From NCBI RefSeq assembly GCF_022458895.1, contig NZ_JAINFL010000001.1:930001-994000 (forward strand): a stretch of DNA of 64,000 nt. Direction: 5' to 3'. Below the pieces are notes generated by a model that worked only from the letters and a program-made list of their open reading frames with translations, had not been told where the DNA came from and did not search any database. Positions within the stretch are counted from its first letter, which is position 1; the number at the start of each line of letters is the position of its first letter. The position numbers were made by a program, and so were the translations under genes. Below, in pieces: positions 33,873 to 42,440 of the stretch. Source of the DNA: Roseihalotalea indica (GTDB lineage: Bacteria > Bacteroidota > Bacteroidia > Cytophagales > Cyclobacteriaceae).

Positions 33873-35588
33873 CTACTGGCGAGTGTAAGCAATCTCTCCG
33901 GCCACAATCGTATAGTCTACTTCTGTATCCAGAATCTGGTTTTCCGGGATGAGCATGATATCCTGCGAGAAAACGGTAAAGTCAGCCAGTTTGCCTTCTT
34001 CGATAGAACCTTTAATATCTTCCTCAAAGGCTCCATAAGCGGCATTCCAGGTATATGATTTTAGTGCTTCTTCGCGGGTCATGCGTTGCTCGGGTTCGTA
34101 GCCGCCTTCGGGTTCTCCCTGCAGGGTTTTCCGGGTAACGGAAGCATAAAAACTAGCCAATGGGTCTACGGGCTCCACCGGAGCATCCGTGCCGTTAACG
34201 ACAGTAGCGCCCAAGTCAATCAGCTTGCGCCACACGTAGGCTCCTTCCTCGATGCGCTCCTTGCCTAGCCGCTCAATGGCCCAGGGGCGGTCAGATGACA
34301 TGTGAATGGCCTGCATGGCCGGAATAACCCCCATTTTGGCAAAGCGAGGAATGTCTTCGGCACTCAGGTGCTGGGCGTGCTCAATGCGGTAGCGCGGGTC
34401 TTTGGCCAACTCGGGTAACTGGTTAAACGCTTTTTCGTACTGATCCAGCACTTCGCGGTTAGCCCGGTCGCCAATGGCATGGGAGCAAACCTGAAAACCG
34501 TGTTGCAGCCCTTTTACCGCAATATCATGAATATAGGAAACCGGGGTGGTTTCGTGACCGAACTGCCCGGGCATATCCGAATATTCTTCCAGTAGCCAGG
34601 CTCCGCGAGAGCCTAACGCTCCATCCGTATACAGCTTGATACTGCGAATAGTCAGGAAATTACTGTCCAAGCCAATTTCCGGCCCATTCTCAAAATATTC
34701 TGCCAGCAAAGTGCTATCGCTTCCGCTTAGCATGGCGTAGAGGCGTACCTTTAATTTATCTTCTTCCGCCAGTTTCTTGTATAGCTGCACAATTTCCCGG
34801 TTGATTCCGGCATCGTGAAAGCTGGTGATCCCGTACGACAGGCACTCTTCCATAGCCAGATTGGCTGTCTGAACGAGAATTTCCTGTGTTTGTGTGGGAA
34901 TATGCTCGGTGATCAGTTGCATGGCGTTTTCATTGAAAATTCCGGTAGGGTTGCCCAGTTCATCCTGAAAAATCTCTCCTCCGCTTATTTCGGGAATTCC
35001 AGTACCCTCCTGATCAATGGTAGAGACGCCAGCAGCCTCCATTGCCTTACCGTTGGCAATTCCGGCATGGCCGCTGGCGTGTTCCAGGTATACTGGGTTA
35101 GCCGGAGCGGCTTCGCTTAGTAAATGATGTGTCGGAAAGCCCTGCACCATTTCGGGTAATGAGTCCCATTTATCCTGATGCCAGCCTCGCCCGATGATCC
35201 AGGCTCCGGGCTCGGCGTTGGCGGCAGCTTCGACTACCATTTCGGCTACTTCTTCAAAACTGCGAACGGCCAGCAGGTCCAGGTTCATTTTATTTTCGCC
35301 TACACCCATAAAGTGTGCGTGGCCTTCAATAAAGCCGGGAGTCATGGTTTTCCCCTGTAGGTCCAGTACTTCAGTTTTATCGCCAATCCATTGCTGGGCA
35401 TCGGCCTGACTACCGACAAACACAATTTTATCACCTACTACGGCGACCGCCTCTGCCTGAGGGTTTTCATCATCAACAGTATAGATAGTTCCATTCTGAA
35501 CGACCAGATCGGCCACCTGTTGTTTTTTACAACTGGCGACCAAGAAAACGCTCAGAATAAGCAGATAGCAGGGTAGGGTTCGTAGCAT
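33873..35588 (-). CDS. amidohydrolase, YtcJ family, lipoprotein
   Basis: 571 residues. MLRTLPCYLLILSVFLVASC is a lipoprotein signal (Cys20). The amidohydrolase fold of the YtcJ type is seen in LVVQNGTIYTVDDENPQ, MTPGFIEGHAHFMGVG (metal HxH), TSFHDAGINREI, RIEHAQHLSAEDIPRF and VNGTDAPVEPVDPL. This family acts on amides, often with unknown natural substrate. It stands alone on the minus strand. Confidence 0.92.
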   Translation of the reverse strand: MLRTLPCYLLILSVFLVASCKKQQVADLVVQNGTIYTVDDENPQAEAVAVVGDKIVFVGSQADAQQWIGDKTEVLDLQGKTMTPGFIEGHAHFMGVGENKMNLDLLAVRSFEEVAEMVVEAAANAEPGAWIIGRGWHQDKWDSLPEMVQGFPTHHLLSEAAPANPVYLEHASGHAGIANGKAMEAAGVSTIDQEGTGIPEISGGEIFQDELGNPTGIFNENAMQLITEHIPTQTQEILVQTANLAMEECLSYGITSFHDAGINREIVQLYKKLAEEDKLKVRLYAMLSGSDSTLLAEYFENGPEIGLDSNFLTIRSIKLYTDGALGSRGAWLLEEYSDMPGQFGHETTPVSYIHDIAVKGLQHGFQVCSHAIGDRANREVLDQYEKAFNQLPELAKDPRYRIEHAQHLSAEDIPRFAKMGVIPAMQAIHMSSDRPWAIERLGKERIEEGAYVWRKLIDLGATVVNGTDAPVEPVDPLASFYASVTRKTLQGEPEGGYEPEQRMTREEALKSYTWNAAYGAFEEDIKGSIEEGKLADFTVFSQDIMLIPENQILDTEVDYTIVAGEIAYTRQ

Positions 35589-35759
35589 AGAATACAGGAA
35601 AGTTTAATTCTGTAAAGTTACAGACTGTTAGGCAAATGAATACAATCCGGAATCTTCGGATAACCGTAGAAATATTGTTAAAAATAGAAGATTACAGTTA
35701 TTTAACCTGCTCTTAACTCGATTATCCACTAATGAGTTCAGACAATTCTCAGAAGCACA

Positions 35760-38138
35760 TCAGAGCTTCACCTGTTGTTTTCCGCCGTTCAGCGTTACTT
35801 CCTGCCCTTGCCAATGAAAGGTGCCGGTAACCCCGTCGGGCAGCTCAATTTCAGCCTGAATTCCCTGTTCACCTTGCCGTTGTAGGTTTACCTGAATGGT
35901 TCCCTGCGGATGAGGCATCTGCCCTTCGGCTTTGTTCAGGCTACCCAGGTTGGGGGCAATGCTTACTTCGGCGAAATGCGGAGCGGCCGGGTTGATACCG
36001 CAGACCGTCGCCAGGTATTCATACAACGGACTGGCGCTCCAGGCGTGGCAGTCGGAGCGGGTATTTTCATCGTGCTCGGCAAAGGTGGTTAAGCCTTCGG
36101 ATAGCATGGTCGTCCAGGTATTCTGATGGTCTACAAAGTAGTCGCCCAGACCGGCTTTTTGCATCGCTCGGTTCAGGTAGAAACGGAAATAGATGTAACA
36201 GTTAGCAATGGAAGTATCGGAGGCGACGCGTTCCATCAGTGGTTTCCATTCTTCTTTGGGAGCCGTTTGGGTAAGCACCGCGAAGATGTTGGTGTGTTGG
36301 CTAAAACGGTCTTTCTCTGGAGTGTCGGCATATAATTTTCGAGAGGCATCGTAACTGCTTTCTTGTACTGCGGGTTGAATGCGGTCGGCGATGGCCTGGT
36401 AATGATCGGCAAACTGCGGAAGGTCAAAATAGCGGTATAGCTCAACGGCCTGCTGAATAGTGTACAGATACTGAAGGGTTATAAAGGTAGAGTGTCCGTC
36501 TTGCGCACCGGGAGGAGTACCTCGCTCAAACTCGGGAATAGCATCTACGTAATTCCACCAGGGCATACCACTCAGCAGGTTATTGGTATCCAGGTAGTTC
36601 TCGTACCATTGCAGCACGCGCGTCATGCCCGGAATAAACTGCTGTAAAAATGCATCGTCGGCCCGGTGCATGTGGTAATCGTGCAACATACTGATCCAGA
36701 ACAGGGCGTAGGGCGGAATGTACTGCGGTAGCCCGGAGGGGTAGCGGCTCATGGTGATGCCCTCTTCCGTAATAGAGTTGGCAAACTGAAACAGGGCATT
36801 ACGCATCATCCGGTCGTCACCATCCACATACAGTGAGATAAGTGCCTGAATACGGGTGTCGCCCACGTATTGCAGTTGCTCGTAGTAGGGGCAGTCCATA
36901 TAGGTTTCCAAAGCGCATAAGCGAGCGGTGCGCCAGCCCACATCCCAGATGCTGTCCATCACCGGTTCGTCGGTTTTGAAGAAGGCGGTGGGTTCGAACG
37001 GATAAGCAGTGAACTGATGGCTCAGGTCTTCCAGCACCAGCGGCTCATCACCGGTCTCAATGTCCAGTTGCAGGTAACGGAAGGTCCGCACCCAAAGTGG
37101 GCTAAAAATGCGACCATCGCCACCATCGGGTAAGAAAAGATCAAAATAACCTACAATGGATTTGCCTTCTGTTTCGTTTCGATTGCCCTTCTTCCGGTCC
37201 TCATCGTACAACGCTTCGGCATAGGTTACCTTTACTTCACTGCCTGATCCACCGCTTACCGTAAATTCAGGGTAGCCCATCGTCAGGTAGGTGTGGTCCA
37301 GTAAAATGGTTGCCTGCTGATTGGCCGGGATGGTTACCGATTGATTTCCTTGCAGAAAGGCTGGTGCGATATCGATAGAGGCTCTTTCTACTTCGGCTAA
37401 GCGTTCGGTTTTCTCCTCCAACATCGGAATATTTCGAGGGTATAGATATACCGCGCCATCACCATAACCGTAGCGAAAACCGTAGAGACGACCCACTCCG
37501 TTTGAGCGGGGAGCTACCCATTGGTCATCGGTAGTATAATCCAGCGTTTCCCACTGCCAGGGGTATTGCGTTCCATCTACCCGGTCGCAGGCGCCGGAAG
37601 CATAATAACCAAGTACGGTAAAGTCTCTTTGGGTTAGCGGAGAATAAGCCTGATTATGATACACTTGCCATTGATCGGGATTAGTATTGACGATTGCCTC
37701 AGTTTCGGTATCGCCCTGTACGATCAGGCCGGTACGGTACGTATGCTGGGCTACGGGAGCACCCTCAGCAAAATTCCAGACTACGGCAGCCAGCACGTTG
37801 TCTCCCGCCTGAAGCAGGTCGGCAATGTCATACGACTCAAAGCGGTAGTGCATCAGATCGCCGCGAGCCGGCCCTCGCCCCACGAGTTGCCCATTGACAA
37901 AAAACTGGTAGCGGTTATCGGCCGATACGTGTACGACGAACTGTTCGGGTTGGGTATCCAGATTAAAGGTATTTCGGAAGTGCTGAACGCTGTATTCCTG
38001 TCCGCTTACGTCAGGGTGGGCAATCCATTGGGCCGACCAGGCTCGGGACAACAGGTTTTCGTTTATATTTTGGTGAGGATACTGGGCAAAAGCAGGATAG
38101 CTCATGAGAAGCAGCAGGAAAGAAAAAACTCTGTACAT
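35760..38138 (-). CDS. alpha-L-rhamnosidase-like glycoside hydrolase (GH78)
   Basis: 792 residues with a signal peptide (about 1-18, SYPAFAQ). An N-terminal jelly-roll part has WSAQWIAHPDVS, VVHVSADNRYQFFVNGQLVGRG and DLLQAGDNVLAAVVW; a beta-sandwich follows with FSPLWVRTFRYLQLDI; the (alpha/alpha)6 barrel has DCPYYEQLQYVGDTRIQAL (catalytic Glu/Asp region), MPWWNYVDAIP and SEGLTTFAEHDENTRSDCHAWSASPLYEYL. This is the GH78 family organisation; it removes terminal L-rhamnose or a related sugar from glycans outside the cytoplasm. No SusCD genes adjoin it. Confidence 0.93.
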   Translation of the reverse strand: MYRVFSFLLLLMSYPAFAQYPHQNINENLLSRAWSAQWIAHPDVSGQEYSVQHFRNTFNLDTQPEQFVVHVSADNRYQFFVNGQLVGRGPARGDLMHYRFESYDIADLLQAGDNVLAAVVWNFAEGAPVAQHTYRTGLIVQGDTETEAIVNTNPDQWQVYHNQAYSPLTQRDFTVLGYYASGACDRVDGTQYPWQWETLDYTTDDQWVAPRSNGVGRLYGFRYGYGDGAVYLYPRNIPMLEEKTERLAEVERASIDIAPAFLQGNQSVTIPANQQATILLDHTYLTMGYPEFTVSGGSGSEVKVTYAEALYDEDRKKGNRNETEGKSIVGYFDLFLPDGGDGRIFSPLWVRTFRYLQLDIETGDEPLVLEDLSHQFTAYPFEPTAFFKTDEPVMDSIWDVGWRTARLCALETYMDCPYYEQLQYVGDTRIQALISLYVDGDDRMMRNALFQFANSITEEGITMSRYPSGLPQYIPPYALFWISMLHDYHMHRADDAFLQQFIPGMTRVLQWYENYLDTNNLLSGMPWWNYVDAIPEFERGTPPGAQDGHSTFITLQYLYTIQQAVELYRYFDLPQFADHYQAIADRIQPAVQESSYDASRKLYADTPEKDRFSQHTNIFAVLTQTAPKEEWKPLMERVASDTSIANCYIYFRFYLNRAMQKAGLGDYFVDHQNTWTTMLSEGLTTFAEHDENTRSDCHAWSASPLYEYLATVCGINPAAPHFAEVSIAPNLGSLNKAEGQMPHPQGTIQVNLQRQGEQGIQAEIELPDGVTGTFHWQGQEVTLNGGKQQVKL

Positions 38139-38630
38139 AGGTTGTTGTAGGTGAAAACTCCATAAACGAAGAGATAAAATAGAAAAATATGGTTTTGGTT
38201 AGCTACTATTTTCTAAAAAGATTTAGCGAGCCTCTCAAAAACTGGCGGTTAGCCTAAGAGGATAGACTACCCAAAATTCTTCCTGAAAGCACTCGGTTTG
38301 TGCCAGACATAGAAGAAAGGGCGGAACCATTGAAGAGTCTTCAGGGTAGGGCGAGGGCAAAAAATTTTGAGTATAGATGTACTAATTCTCCCCTTTATTC
38401 AGGCCACCGATTTGCTTATATCAGAAACGCCTCCCGGACAGCTTACAATTCAGCCTTCCCAAAAGATTATATATTCAATTGCACACTTTGCCGACAGTAT
38501 ATCATCCTCAAGAAATTTACTCACCCTCACCACTCTTCATCGGATGCTAAAAGAGTAAAGCGTATAGGCTTCATGTAATAATTATGATTAGATAAAATTA
38601 AAATTATTATATATAAAACTCATATAGTTA
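38139..38630. other. gene-free spacer, no coding frame
   Basis: No credible gene; the frames at 38300-38578 lack codon bias and any start context. The end is AT-rich and carries the promoter of the gene at 38674. Confidence 0.5.
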
Positions 38631-38638
38631 TAATTTTG
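38631..38638 (+). promoter_or_regulatory. Bacteroidota -7 promoter element
   Basis: TAATTTTG, a perfect TAnnTTTG, 36 bp upstream of the ATG at 38674, in a strongly AT-rich stretch. Confidence 0.65.
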
Positions 38639-38673
38639 ACGAAAATTAAGAATTTGAAATATTAAGAACTGAT

Positions 38674-39312
38674 ATGAACAAAAATCTTAGAAGAGTTAAA
38701 AAACTTATTTTAGGGCTGACAATAGGCTGTTTAAGTTTCAGTGCGGTAGCCAGCGATCTGCCAGAAAGTGAAGCAGCGAATGTCTCCATTTCCCCTGGTA
38801 AAAAGCGCGCTACCATTATTATGAATGCCTGGAATCTATCCGCTTATGCACCGGCTACTGTTAAAATTCTAGATAAATTTGGTAGCGTAGTATATCAAGA
38901 AGCAGTAGATAGTAAAGACAAACATTCTAAACAGTATGACTTCTCTAAAATGGAATCAGGTAAGTATACGCTGGTACTGGAGAGCACCGCTGGAGAAGTA
39001 AATAAACCCTTTATAGTCGGGATGAATGGAGTAGTACGCGAAGATAAGAGTAAAGCGTACCAAAATTTCAGACCAGTAATTATTCAAAAGAGCAAAGAGC
39101 GCTCCGTGTTTGTGGGTTTTAGCAACGTAAGCGATGTGCCGTTAAAGCTAACCGTTACCAATACTCAGGGAGATGTAATCTACGCAACGGAAATTACCGG
39201 ATATCAGGCCTACCATCAGGTGATTAATTTGAAGAAATTACGTCCTGACAATTACACGGTAAATGTATATAATATGGACTATTCCTACCAACGGGACATC
39301 AAAAATTACTAG
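38674..39312 (+). CDS. exported protein with two sorting-domain-like beta repeats
   Basis: 212 residues with a signal peptide (about 1-26, ending SAVAS). The mature part holds two beta domains resembling the type IX secretion C-terminal/DUF3244-like fold: TVKILDKFGSVVYQEAVDSKD with FSKMESGKYTLVLESTAG, then KLTVTNTQGDVIYATEITGYQ with LKKLRPDNYTVNVYN. The repeat of x-V-x-D-x-x-G-x-V-I/V-Y and G-x-Y-T/NYTV is visible. The protein lacks any other domain, so role is unknown. Terminator at 39343. Confidence 0.8.
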   Translation: MNKNLRRVKKLILGLTIGCLSFSAVASDLPESEAANVSISPGKKRATIIMNAWNLSAYAPATVKILDKFGSVVYQEAVDSKDKHSKQYDFSKMESGKYTLVLESTAGEVNKPFIVGMNGVVREDKSKAYQNFRPVIIQKSKERSVFVGFSNVSDVPLKLTVTNTQGDVIYATEITGYQAYHQVINLKKLRPDNYTVNVYNMDYSYQRDIKNY

Positions 39313-39342
39313 CAATAGCCGCCAACGATGATCTCAGTCAGC

Positions 39343-39375
39343 AGCCCGATCCACCCTGGAATCGGGCTTTTTCTT
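39343..39375 (+). terminator. intrinsic terminator
   Basis: AGCCCGAT (39343-39350) pairs with ATCGGGCT (39361-39368), followed by a T-run, 31 bp after the stop of the gene ending at 39312. Confidence 0.88.
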
Positions 39376-39599
39376 TCGAGGGTCATTAGCAGCTGGCGGG
39401 CTAGTTCGGATCATTCATTTTTGCCTGCCGCTATACCATGAGGAAGCAGAATTACTGTTGCTTCAAAGTGGTAGGGCATCCATCACAATGTACGCTCATG
39501 AACACCTTTGTCCGGTAGTGAACAGCGTCGTATACGTTATAGGCCTTTCCCCGTGGCTGAAAGCCAATAAAGCAGGTTGGCACACAATTGTCAATAAAT

Positions 39600-39661
39600 A
39601 ATGACTGGTGAGTAATGATAAATGACATTCACTACTCATTCATCATCCATCACTGCTCATT
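39600..39661. repeat. heptamer-periodic inverted repeats
   Basis: AATGACT GGTGAGT AATGATA AATGACA (39600-39627), then the same kind of heptads on the other strand (AATGAGC AGTGATG GATGATG AATGAGT). The array runs up to the ATG of the first permease at 39662. Confidence 0.7.
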
Positions 39662-42130
39662 ATGCTAAAGAACTACCTTAAAATCACTCTGCGCAACCTG
39701 ACAAAGCAGCGATTTTACTCGCTAATTAATATTGTGGGTTTAGCCATTGGACTGGCGACTTGCCTGTTGATTGTAGCCTATGTGCTTAATGAAATTAGCT
39801 ACGATCGCTATCATGAAAAGGCCGATCGGATTTATCGTTCTGCGCTGGTCTTTCAGATGGGGGGGCAGCATGGAGAGTTTGGTACCAGTCCGGCACCTAT
39901 GGCAGGAGTGCTTTTAGATACGTATCCGGAAATTGAGCAGGCGGTGCGGTTTAGAGATCAGGGTAATTTTACGGTTTTTTATAAGGAACAAGCCTACAAT
40001 GAGCCTAAAGTAGCTTTTGTTGATTCTACCCTTTTTAAGGTGTTCACGGTTCCTTTGCTACTAGGCGATTCGGCTACGGCTCTCACCGAAATAAATTCTC
40101 TGATCATTAATGCATCTTCGGCCGAAAAGTATTTTGGAGCTGACTGGCGAGAAACTAATCCGCTGGGCGAAACCCTGCTGGTGGGCGGGAAGTCTTATCA
40201 GGTAAGCGGGGTATACGAGGATTTTCCTGCCAATTCTCACATGCAGTTTACCATGCTGCTTTCTATGATTTCCCGCGCTGAGAGCCGGGAAGAGTATTGG
40301 CTTAGCAATAATTTTCATACCTACTATGTGCTGAGCGAAGGAGCTGATCCCGAAGCGCTGCAAAAGAAAGTCAACGAAACTTTTTTGACGTATGCCATCC
40401 CTCAGTTAGAGCAATACACCAATGCCAGTTATGAAGACTTTACGCGAAGCGGTAGTTTTTTTCGTATGGAGCTTCATCCTATGAAAGACATCCATTTATA
40501 CTCTGATCTGTCTGATGAACTGGAGCCTAATGGCGATATTCGCTACGTGTATATTTTCTCGCTAATTGCCTTTTTTGTGCTGCTGATTGCCTGCTTTAAC
40601 TTTATGAACCTGTCCACGGCCCGCTCAGCCGGACGGGCTAAAGAAGTCGGCATTCGGAAAGCCCTGGGCTCGCATCGGAAGCAGCTCATTGCACAGTTTC
40701 TACTGGAGGCGCTTACCATCAGCCTGATATCCATGGCGTTAGCGCTATTACTGGCAGAAATAGCCTTGCCATACTTCAACGACTTGGCGGATAAACAAAT
40801 ACCCTTAAATTATTTTTCTTCCTGGTATTATCTGCCCCTTATTCTGTTGGTAGCGGTAGGAGTAGGCTTGCTGGCGGGAAGTTACCCGGCTTTTTTCCTA
40901 TCGGCTTTCCGTCCGGCAGCGGTATTAAAGGGAAAGCTAGCCAGCGGGGCCAAAAGCAGCAAATTGCGCAGCACGCTAGTCGTATTACAGTTCGGCATAT
41001 CCATTGTTCTGATCACCGGTACGCTGGTTATATTTCAGCAACTGAATCATATTCAGCACCGCAAGCTGGGTTATGATCGAGAGCATGTACTGGTGGTGCA
41101 CAATACCTATCAGTTGGGCAAACAAGTGGATGCTTTCAAAACCGAACTATTGCGCAACCCGCAAATTACTGCGGCAACTATTTCAAGTTATCTACCAGCC
41201 CAGTCATTCAACAGCAATTCCTCGGCGATTTTTCCAAACAGTAATCCACAAAGTGAATACATGACTTCTATTCCCTGGTGGAGTATCGATGATGATTATA
41301 TCCCTACTATGGGTATGCAGATTGTAGAAGGACGTAATTTTTCCCGCGAATTTTCTACTGATTCTATGGCAATAATTGTGAATCAGGCAGCTGTTAAACA
41401 GTTTCATCTGGACGAAAATGGGGAAAGTCCTATTGGCAAAATCCTGAGCTCTTTTGGGGGGAATGACCCCGATAGTATGCAGAATTTTACGGTGGTAGGG
41501 GTTGTGGAAGACTTTAACTTTGAAACCATGCGCCATAGCATTTCGCCCATGGTCATGGTATTGGGTAATGACAAGCACTGGATGGGCCGGGAGATTGGAG
41601 CCATCTCGCTTCGCCTACAATCGGATGATGCAGCCGAAACCGTGGCCGCCGTAGAAGCTCAGTGGAATCAGTATATGCCGGATCTACCCTTTGAGTACTC
41701 CTTCCTGGATGACCGTTTCAATGGCCTGTATAAGTCGGAGCAGAAGGTTGGGAAGATATTTACCGTCTTTTGTGTGCTGGCGATTGTGATTGCCTGTCTG
41801 GGATTGTTCGGACTGGCGGCCTTCATGGCTGAGCAACGTACCAAGGAGATTGGTATCCGGAAGGTGCTGGGAGCATCAGTAATGAGCGTGGTCATGCTAT
41901 TTTCTAAAGACTTTACCCGGTTGGTTATTATTGCCCTGCTGGTAGCCATACCCGTTTCATACTTCGCCATGCGGGAATGGCTGAGTGACTTTGCGTACCG
42001 GGTGCCGTTGGGCATAGGTACTTTTGTGCTGGCTGGTGTCATTGCGCTGGCTATTGCCTGGCTGACCGTGGGCTTTCAATCGCTCAAAGCAGCGGTTGTC
42101 AACCCGGCCAAATCATTACGAAGTGAATAA
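39662..42130 (+). CDS. FtsX/MacB-type ABC transporter permease, two-module
   Basis: 822 residues. TM1 (about 22-43) is followed by a MacB-type periplasmic domain, then a three-helix FtsX bundle starting near 292 (YVYIFSLIAFFVLLIACF) with the ATPase-coupling motif EVGIRKALG near 327. A second unit repeats this: coupling motif EIGIRKVLG near 727 and a C-terminal three-helix bundle, ending NPAKSLRSE. It should work with a MacB-type ATPase in transmitting or exporting across the envelope; none is adjacent. The upstream spacer is a heptad repeat array. The start is the ATG at 39662, directly after the array. Confidence 0.93.
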   Translation: MLKNYLKITLRNLTKQRFYSLINIVGLAIGLATCLLIVAYVLNEISYDRYHEKADRIYRSALVFQMGGQHGEFGTSPAPMAGVLLDTYPEIEQAVRFRDQGNFTVFYKEQAYNEPKVAFVDSTLFKVFTVPLLLGDSATALTEINSLIINASSAEKYFGADWRETNPLGETLLVGGKSYQVSGVYEDFPANSHMQFTMLLSMISRAESREEYWLSNNFHTYYVLSEGADPEALQKKVNETFLTYAIPQLEQYTNASYEDFTRSGSFFRMELHPMKDIHLYSDLSDELEPNGDIRYVYIFSLIAFFVLLIACFNFMNLSTARSAGRAKEVGIRKALGSHRKQLIAQFLLEALTISLISMALALLLAEIALPYFNDLADKQIPLNYFSSWYYLPLILLVAVGVGLLAGSYPAFFLSAFRPAAVLKGKLASGAKSSKLRSTLVVLQFGISIVLITGTLVIFQQLNHIQHRKLGYDREHVLVVHNTYQLGKQVDAFKTELLRNPQITAATISSYLPAQSFNSNSSAIFPNSNPQSEYMTSIPWWSIDDDYIPTMGMQIVEGRNFSREFSTDSMAIIVNQAAVKQFHLDENGESPIGKILSSFGGNDPDSMQNFTVVGVVEDFNFETMRHSISPMVMVLGNDKHWMGREIGAISLRLQSDDAAETVAAVEAQWNQYMPDLPFEYSFLDDRFNGLYKSEQKVGKIFTVFCVLAIVIACLGLFGLAAFMAEQRTKEIGIRKVLGASVMSVVMLFSKDFTRLVIIALLVAIPVSYFAMREWLSDFAYRVPLGIGTFVLAGVIALAIAWLTVGFQSLKAAVVNPAKSLRSE

Positions 42131-42137
42131 AGAACGT

Positions 42138-42365
42138 ATGAAAGAATTTTCATGGCTGGTGCTACTGGCGTTCGTTATTGCAGCGCCACTAGGCTACTTC
42201 GCCATGCGCACCTGGCTGGACGGTTTCGCCCACCGGATTGACCTTCATGCCGGGTATTTCATACTAACCTTCGGTGCAGCTTTATTAGTAGCCTGGCTCA
42301 CCGTAGGCTTTCAGTCAACCCGGGCCGCCCTGGCGAACCCCGTGGATAGTTTGAGAAACGAATAA
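42138..42365 (+). pseudogene. 3' fragment of a two-module FtsX permease
   Basis: A 75-codon frame beginning 7 nt after the stop of the preceding permease. It starts MKEFSWLVLLAFV and ends AWLTVGFQSTRAALANPVDSLRNE, matching the last quarter of the C-terminal FtsX bundle (corresponding part of the neighbour: KDFTRLVIIAL ... SLRSE) with a little over half the residues identical. It lacks the periplasmic domains and coupling motifs. This is a broken remnant left by recombination or deletion, not a functional gene. Confidence 0.8.
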
Positions 42366-42375
42366 ATAATAGCAA

Positions 42376-42433
42376 GGGGCTGGGAGCTGGGTGTGTGGAG
42401 TACCCCTGGCGCCAGGCCCCCGGCCCCAAGCCT
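42376..42433. repeat. heptamer-periodic inverted repeats (GGGGCTG type)
   Basis: GGGGCTG GGAGCTG GGTGTGT GGAGTAC (42376-42403), followed by the complement-type heptads TGGCGCC AGGCCCC CGGCCCC up to 42433. It lies between the permease fragment and the second full permease. Confidence 0.7.
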
Positions 42434-42440
42434 AAAAATT

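Noticed and set aside
38300..38578. 92-codon open frame upstream of the gene at 38674
   Set aside because: Codon use unlike neighbours, another frame open beside it; looks like non-coding DNA.
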